Positions 59,114 through 64,000 of a stretch of DNA of 64,000 bases are shown piece by piece. The DNA comes from Histomonas meleagridis (Eukaryota > Parabasalia > Tritrichomonadida > Dientamoebidae), in contig WSYJ01000099.1 of NCBI GenBank assembly GCA_020186115.1, forward strand, positions 310,001-374,000. Direction: 5' to 3'. A program made the position numbers and the translations under genes. Under the pieces are notes generated by a model, which saw only the letters and a program-made list of their open reading frames with translations, ran no database searches and had not been told where the DNA came from. Within the stretch, counting starts at the first letter, position 1. Every line of letters begins with the position of its first letter.

Positions 59114-60202
59114 ATGTCTTCCGTAGTTTCATCACAATTTGGAACTTATACATCATCTCGTGATAGTTCAACGATATCTGGAAATACAGAAAGGGAAGAT
59201 TTTACACCAACACAGGAAAATTTAGAAAATTTAATTCAAAGAACAGAAGTAATGAAACGTGAAAATGCTCTTTTTATAGAATATGCAAGACGGAACAATA
59301 AAGAATTATTTCCACCCGGTCAACCAATTGAGAATACAACACGCAGAGCACGAATTCGTAAACGTGGCAAGATTCTACAATTTCCTACCAATCGTAAACT
59401 TGAGATGGCCACGCAAGTCATTGAGAAGATTGAAAATGACATCAAACTTGAAGAACATCGAGGTTCCAATCAAATTGCCGAAATACGAGCACGTCAAGTC
59501 CAAGTCCTTGTACGTGAGAAAGAAATAGAGAAAGAGATGCTTCAGTTTACCAAAGAAGTCATTGAAGAAGGACGTGATGAACGTTCAGGTCATATTATTG
59601 GCGAAAAACTTCTTAAATGGTATGACGATACAATCAAATCAAAAGAATCCAAAATCTCCAAACTGCATCTTAAACGTGATTCCATGAAGTCGCAAATAGC
59701 GCGAACTCGAGCTCGCCTTCAACAAAAGCTTGAGCTCGGCGAAAAATTACAACAAGTTGATTATGATCAATTAAAAATTGATCGCGATGCATATCAAGTT
59801 GAAATAACGAAATTATCACAAAAACTTGCGTCACTTCAAAAGACGTCATCGTCAGTAGTTTCTCGTTTAAATGATGCGCGAAGTACACTTGCGAACGAAG
59901 AGAAAAGATGTAAAATGATGGCGCAAAGTATTGAGCAAAAGCAAAAAGCAATCGGAAAGTATGCAAAGGAAGCAGAAATTGTTGAAGAAGATCATGAGAA
60001 ATTAAAAATGAGTAACATCGAAATCGCAACAAAGAAGTCCGAGTACAGAGTACCTGATGTGTCTGATTACATTGATAAAAAGGCAAAAATTTATGAGTTG
60101 TCAAAGGTAATAAAAAATTGGGAAAGAAAAGTGCAATTAGCCGAAATGAATGTAAAAAGACTTAGAAAAGAATTGAAAGCACTCGACTCACCACGTAAAT
60201 AA
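59114..60202 (+). CDS. CCDC113/CCDC96-like (DUF4201) ciliary coiled-coil protein
   Basis: 362 residues from ATG 59114; the open frame reaches a GTG at 59015, but this is not credible. It is almost entirely coiled coil after a disordered S/T-rich head (1-40). The DUF4201 signature is visible: GEKLQQVDYDQLKIDRDAYQVEITKLSQKLASLQKTSSSVVSRLN, matching the L..VDFEQLKIEN..L..KI..R..EL segment of CFAP263 (CCDC113) and CCDC96. These form a complex at the base of radial spoke 3 and N-DRC in motile cilia, fitting a flagellated protist. Stop TAA not followed by A. Confidence 0.75.
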   Translation: MSSVVSSQFGTYTSSRDSSTISGNTEREDFTPTQENLENLIQRTEVMKRENALFIEYARRNNKELFPPGQPIENTTRRARIRKRGKILQFPTNRKLEMATQVIEKIENDIKLEEHRGSNQIAEIRARQVQVLVREKEIEKEMLQFTKEVIEEGRDERSGHIIGEKLLKWYDDTIKSKESKISKLHLKRDSMKSQIARTRARLQQKLELGEKLQQVDYDQLKIDRDAYQVEITKLSQKLASLQKTSSSVVSRLNDARSTLANEEKRCKMMAQSIEQKQKAIGKYAKEAEIVEEDHEKLKMSNIEIATKKSEYRVPDVSDYIDKKAKIYELSKVIKNWERKVQLAEMNVKRLRKELKALDSPRK

Positions 60203-60642
60203 TTGTTTTTTATAAATAAATATAAAAAGAGGGGATTTGAATGGAAAACGATTAAAGGAAGTGAAGTGAAAATTTGGAGCACACAAAAAGCTGAAATATT
60301 GAATTCAATTCTTTAAAGAAACAATATCATAAATTTTTGTCGGTAGAAGTTTTTTAATTGATATATTTTTTTGAAATTAGTATACATATGACTATGTTAG
60401 AATCAAATAAAAAATTTATGAGCAAATTTTGAGAAAAAAAAAATTATTTTTTTCATGTAAAGCATTTAAATGATCACTTTTACAATTGTTTTTAATCGTA
60501 ATTGTCGCTTTTGAAATATTTTCACTTTTTGAGTCTAATTTTACCGTCTTGTGTTAAGCTTTGATTCAGCCATACATTGACAATTTTTGAAAACCCAAAG
60601 GCACGGATTGAATACATATTGTCTTTTTTCTAACAACGGTTT
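60203..60642. other. Intergenic region
   Basis: About 440 bp, AT-rich; nothing recognised. Confidence 0.35.
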
Positions 60643-61390
60643 GTGTGTTTTCGTGTTGAAATTGATCGTTTTGGATTGAGGGAGAAACTTCAACTTCTCG
60701 AACAAATAATTTTTGGTTTGGATAAAGGAAAAATTACACAATCAGCACAATTAATTACCGATATGATTGATTTAAAATATCCATATTCTTTTAATCTTAT
60801 TATTACAAGAATGCTTTGGGTTTCAATTAATATTTATTATTTAAAATAAAATTTTGAAAAATATTAATTTGGAAAAATTCGGAATTAAATGTATAAAATA
60901 TTGCAATTATGAAATTTTAACATTTTTGCAAAAAGAAGGAATAAAAATCAATCAAATTATAAATATAACAGCAAAATATGGAAACTTATATCTTGTTAAA
61001 TGTTTTCTTAAAATCTGTCAATATCCATATGAGATTTTAAATTTTTCCACGGGATCAGAAAATTATGAGCTTGTTAAATATATATTAAAACAAAATGGAA
61101 TTGATATAAATTCTATAGATATTTATTTGTTTTAATTTATGTTTGTTTTAATGATTAAATATTTGAAAATAATATTTAGAAATTATTTAAAATATTCGAA
61201 ACGGCACTTATGTATGCATCTAAAAAAGATTATACTGAAATAGTTAAATAACTTCTTGTGCAAGAAGGAATTGATATAAATGCTAAAAATAAAATTCATT
61301 TTAAATATTTTATGTTTTAAAATAATATTTGAAAATTATTTGAATTATTTAATACAGCACTTATATTAGCATCTAGATATGGTTACATGT
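60643..61390 (+). pseudogene. Truncated DUF3447/ankyrin pseudogene with spacers
   Basis: 60690-60830 encodes LEQIIFGLDKGKITQSAQLITDMID, homologous to the N-terminus of the gene at 44926. The middle of the module is deleted, with a stop at 60847. 60860-61120 encodes the later part (IKCIKYCNYEILTFLQKEGIK; NYELVKYILKQNGIDIN). Spacer 61121-61200 (80 nt) is followed by a unit with an in-frame TAA (IVK-stop-LLVQEGIDINAKN), then spacer 61291-61353 (63 nt) and a unit that breaks off at 61390, where the duplicated BTB/B55 segment begins. It has clearly decayed, in contrast to the two intact paralogues. Confidence 0.85.
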
Positions 61391-62341
61391 GATGCCCTTC
61401 TCCTTTACTTCCTCCTGAAGTCCTTAGAGTATAAGCAGTTGGCCTCATAAATCTTGGTGCAAAATCATACATTACCCATTGATTAGAGCCTCTATATTAC
61501 CATTAGATTCTTTGATAAAAAGAAGAGATGGGATAATCGAATCAGGAGTAAAAGTTGATTCAAGACATTCTTGTGAAGCAGAGAGTAAATCTCTAATACC
61601 AAGTGCACTAGATATAAGATATGTAATAGCACAATTTTGAGATGTTAAGTTAAAATCATTCCCATAAAAATAGTCAATAATTTTTGGAAATACATGAAGA
61701 TCATCATGAATTTCAAATGAGATTACATTTTGTTGAGGATTTGATGAAATAATTTCCAGAATTTTAGGAGAGATTGCAGAGGCAACAATTGAATGACACT
61801 TATATTCTTCTTCATTATTCTTAATCACAATATCAGTTGGAATAGGACCATTTTGGAGTGACTTAAAACTTGCTTGGGGTGAGGATATTATACGTTCAGT
61901 TATCATCTTTGAGGATGAACATTTTTGGCGCCACAATTTTTAACTTTTTTGTTCCAGCTTGAAATTAAATGATGAAAAAAACGAGGTTTTAAAATTTGTT
62001 TCCCCATCACATATATAATGATATTATATTGTGAAAATTAATTTTTTAAAATACATGTATTAATGAAATTTTTTCACAAATTAAAAAGCTTAATGAAATA
62101 GAAAAATTATGTTTTATCTTAAATTTACTCATAAAGTGTTATGAATTGAGTCGTAGACAATGAACATTGTGGAATGCTTTTTATCGCATATTTGACAAAC
62201 CGTTACGAATTTGATTAAATTAATAAAGTATTGAAAATGGGTAAAATTTGGAAGGGTAATTTACACGGAAAATAATTTTTGATGAATCTCCAATTTTTGA
62301 CTTCTTTTGGCGACCACGTTCCTCTAAATCAATTTAAACCA
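61391..62341. repeat. Segmental duplication of 38733-40230 with internal deletion
   Basis: 61391-61486 matches 38733-38828. There is then a jump of about 547 bp. 61491-62341 matches 39380-40230 with no indel (constant offset 22111) and only a few substitutions, roughly 99% identity by eye. Orientation is the same. It carries the 5' part of the BTB gene, the divergent promoter and 20 codons of B55. Confidence 0.93.
61472..61906 (-). pseudogene. Truncated copy of the BTB-F5/8C gene
   Basis: The same ATG context as the gene at 39795 (here 61906). About 135 residues cover the BTB domain, then the deletion junction joins IEA to LING and stop. BACK and F5/8C domains are lost. The promoter is intact, so a BTB-only product could be made. 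Confidence 0.85.
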
Positions 62342-62352
62342 TCGTATATTTG
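62282..62352 (+). pseudogene. 5' fragment of the PP2A B55 gene
   Basis: ATG 62282 and 20 codons identical to B55 (ending NQFKP), then three foreign codons and TGA. The rest of the gene is absent. Confidence 0.85.
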
Positions 62353-62605
62353 ACACAAAAAACACCGCATGCAATATTCAATTAACTGCTCGGAAATTGA
62401 TCATTTTCCACACAAAAAAAAAAAACAGCTGATGTTTATAACGATAAGTATTCAATCTTGTTTTCAAACAGGGTATTTATGACTATAAACTTTTTGTGAA
62501 CCTATCAGCGGCAAATCTTAAATGACAGCCAATTATCGTATTCAAAAATTGAAAGCATATTTTTTTCTGATGTTTTTACAGGAATTTTTACAGCGTTCAA
62601 CGGCC
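62342..62605. promoter_or_regulatory. Upstream region of the BspA-like gene with Myb-type motif
   Basis: TAACGATA (62439-62446) is an exact match to the Trichomonas Myb recognition element (YAACGATA), in forward orientation about 165 bp before the initiator. Nothing coding. Confidence 0.45.
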
Positions 62606-62611
62606 TCATTT
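62606..62611 (+). promoter_or_regulatory. Initiator TCATTT
   Basis: A perfect TCAYTW match with a 21-nt 5' UTR to ATG 62629. Confidence 0.55.
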
Positions 62612-62628
62612 TTTATTATTGATTATTG

Positions 62629-64000
62629 ATGAAAAATCTTAATGTTGTTCAACTCATATTTATATTAATTAGTGCTTTATTTATTGTTCACTCGAATGAA
62701 GAAATTTATAATGAAGAAACAGAAACGCTTACAATAACAAATGCTAATCAATTTATATCAGAATACTTAAGTTGCAAAGGTAAAGTCAAGTATGTTATCA
62801 TTCATAGTGGAGTTGCTAGAATTTCAGATCGTGCTTTTTATGGATGGAACACAATAATTACTGTTGAAATTGGTAATTCAGTTACTGCAATTGGAAATAG
62901 CTCTTTTTTATCATGCACAAGTCTAACCACTGTAACTTTTGCTAATGTGCAAACGATCAATGGAAATGCATTTGAATCATGCATATCATTAACTACATTT
63001 ACATTTCCAAGTTCAGTTAGATTAATTGGCATGTGTTCTTTTAAAGGTTGTAACAAACTTTCAGAAATAATAATAGAAGAAGGTGTTAAAACAATTGAAG
63101 AATATGCATTTCAAGGTTGCATTATGCAAAGTATTACAATTCCAACTTCAATAACATCAATAGCATCTCAATCATTTTATAATTGTTATCAACTTCAGGC
63201 AATTAATATTGATGAAGGAAATTCTCATTATTCTAACAATGCTAATGATGGAGTTCTATATAATAAAATGCTTACAAATATTATATGTTATCCGAGAGAT
63301 AAAACAAATACTGCATTCACTGTTCCAAATTCAGTTACTTCAATTGGAAGCTATGCATATCATTCATGTGCTAATTTACTAACAATAACATTTCCCTCTA
63401 ATCTTAAATCAATAGAAAGTTATGCATTTTATTCTTGTTTAAAATTAAATTCATTTACATTTAGCAAATCATTAGAAATACTGGATGACTCTGCATTCGA
63501 ATTATGCATAGCAATCACAACAGTAACAATCCCAAATTCAGTAAATAGAATTGGTAAAGGTGCATTTAATGGTTGTAGTCAACTTTCATCATTAACAATT
63601 GAAGAAGGTGTTCAAACAATTGATGATTCTGCATTTAATTCATGTATATCATTAAAAGAAGTTATAATTCCAAGTTCAATTGATAGAATTGGCAACACTG
63701 CATTTTATAAATGTAATCAAATTTCATCATTAGTTTTAAAAGAAGGAATTGGTAATATTGATCAATGTGCATTTGAATCATGTATATCATTAAAAGAAGT
63801 TACAATTCCAGGAACAGTCAATACAATCAATAATAATGCATTTGTGTTTTGCTCTAATATTGAAACAGTAACAATTGGAGAAGGTGTTAAAGCAATTGGA
63901 GCTTTTGCATTTCAAAGATGTTCTAAATTAAAGTATATAATAATTCCGAAATCAATTACTTCTATTTTATCGAATCCATTTTTAGAATGTACGTCACTTC
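62629..64000 (+). CDS. BspA-like leucine-rich repeat protein, 3' end outside window
   Basis: Open from ATG 62629 to the window edge (457 codons, no stop). Residues 1-22 (MKNLNVVQLIFILISALFIVHS) act as a signal peptide. From about 45 onward, TpLRR/LRR_5 repeats of about 23 residues recur: (L/I)xxVTIPxSVxxIGxxAFxxCxxL, e.g. TVTIPNSVNRIGKGAFNGCSQL and EVTIPGTVNTINNNAFVFCSN. In trichomonads this is the largest surface-protein family and is implicated in adhesion to mucosa and bacteria. A C-terminal transmembrane segment, usual in the family, would lie beyond 64000. It starts about 290 bp after the duplicated B55 fragment. Confidence 0.92.
   Translation, partial: MKNLNVVQLIFILISALFIVHSNEEIYNEETETLTITNANQFISEYLSCKGKVKYVIIHSGVARISDRAFYGWNTIITVEIGNSVTAIGNSSFLSCTSLTTVTFANVQTINGNAFESCISLTTFTFPSSVRLIGMCSFKGCNKLSEIIIEEGVKTIEEYAFQGCIMQSITIPTSITSIASQSFYNCYQLQAINIDEGNSHYSNNANDGVLYNKMLTNIICYPRDKTNTAFTVPNSVTSIGSYAYHSCANLLTITFPSNLKSIESYAFYSCLKLNSFTFSKSLEILDDSAFELCIAITTVTIPNSVNRIGKGAFNGCSQLSSLTIEEGVQTIDDSAFNSCISLKEVIIPSSIDRIGNTAFYKCNQISSLVLKEGIGNIDQCAFESCISLKEVTIPGTVNTINNNAFVFCSNIETVTIGEGVKAIGAFAFQRCSKLKYIIIPKSITSILSNPFLECTSL

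Overview
The window looks like nuclear DNA of an anaerobic parabasalid (trichomonad), most likely Tritrichomonas and less likely Trichomonas. Evidence: it is very AT-rich; it is densely packed with eukaryotic genes (eL30, eL36, eIF2-gamma, SRP72, gamma-COP, CstF-77, PP2A subunits, BEACH) that have no introns in the usual sense; it carries a cysteine desulfurase with a short hydrogenosome-type presequence; it contains DUF3447/ankyrin and BspA-like LRR gene families; start codons often lie 5-25 nt behind a TCAYTW-type initiator; and many stop codons read TAAA. Species identity is inference.

Layout. 1-2953: broken DUF3447/ankyrin gene (-) with an FG-like repeat insert. 3181-8149: IscS (-), eL30 (+), a redox-inactive PDI-like ER protein (-), a beta-helix-like surface-type protein (+). 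8494-11156: second DUF3447/ankyrin gene (-), whose ankyrin repeats are each cut by a spacer. 11272-20788: eL36, a karyopherin, SRP72, UMP-CMP kinase, PP2A B'' and a small charged protein. 20985-36234: a BEACH-like giant without BEACH, a BTB plus four-ubiquitin-fold protein, a coiled-coil protein, a Sac phosphatase, and a Pin1::CstF-77 fusion. 36235-38484: gene-free, with a putative terminal-inverted-repeat element and an ankyrin remnant. 38485-44491: BTB/F5-8C protein (-), PP2A B55, tRNA-Arg(UCU), eIF2-gamma, an ER-membrane hairpin protein. 44926-46963: third DUF3447/ankyrin gene with spacer-interrupted repeats. 47289-60202: gamma-COP (-), full BEACH protein, a CCDC113/CCDC96-like ciliary coiled coil. 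60643-62341: ankyrin pseudogene interrupted by a ~99% identical copy of the 38.7-40.2 kb region. 62629-end: BspA-like LRR protein with signal peptide.

Most unusual observation. In the ankyrin genes at 8494-11156 and 44926-46963, all 14 ankyrin-repeat units after the first ORF are free of stops and frameshifts. Each is separated from the previous one by a homologous AT-rich spacer that almost always contains stops or breaks frame. Ten of the 17 spacers in the window (including pseudogene copies) are exactly 80 nt, always inserted at the same site in the repeat. They lack the trichomonad splice consensus and a conserved 3' AG. This pattern needs removal or bypass of the spacers, and could be a novel intron-like element family. 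Two notable gene fusions are Pin1 (WW + PPIase) with CstF-77/Rna14, and BTB with four ubiquitin folds.

Start codons: several open frames begin with GTG or TTG. I moved those starts to the first supported ATG, except for the 1625-codon gene at 20985, which is flagged.
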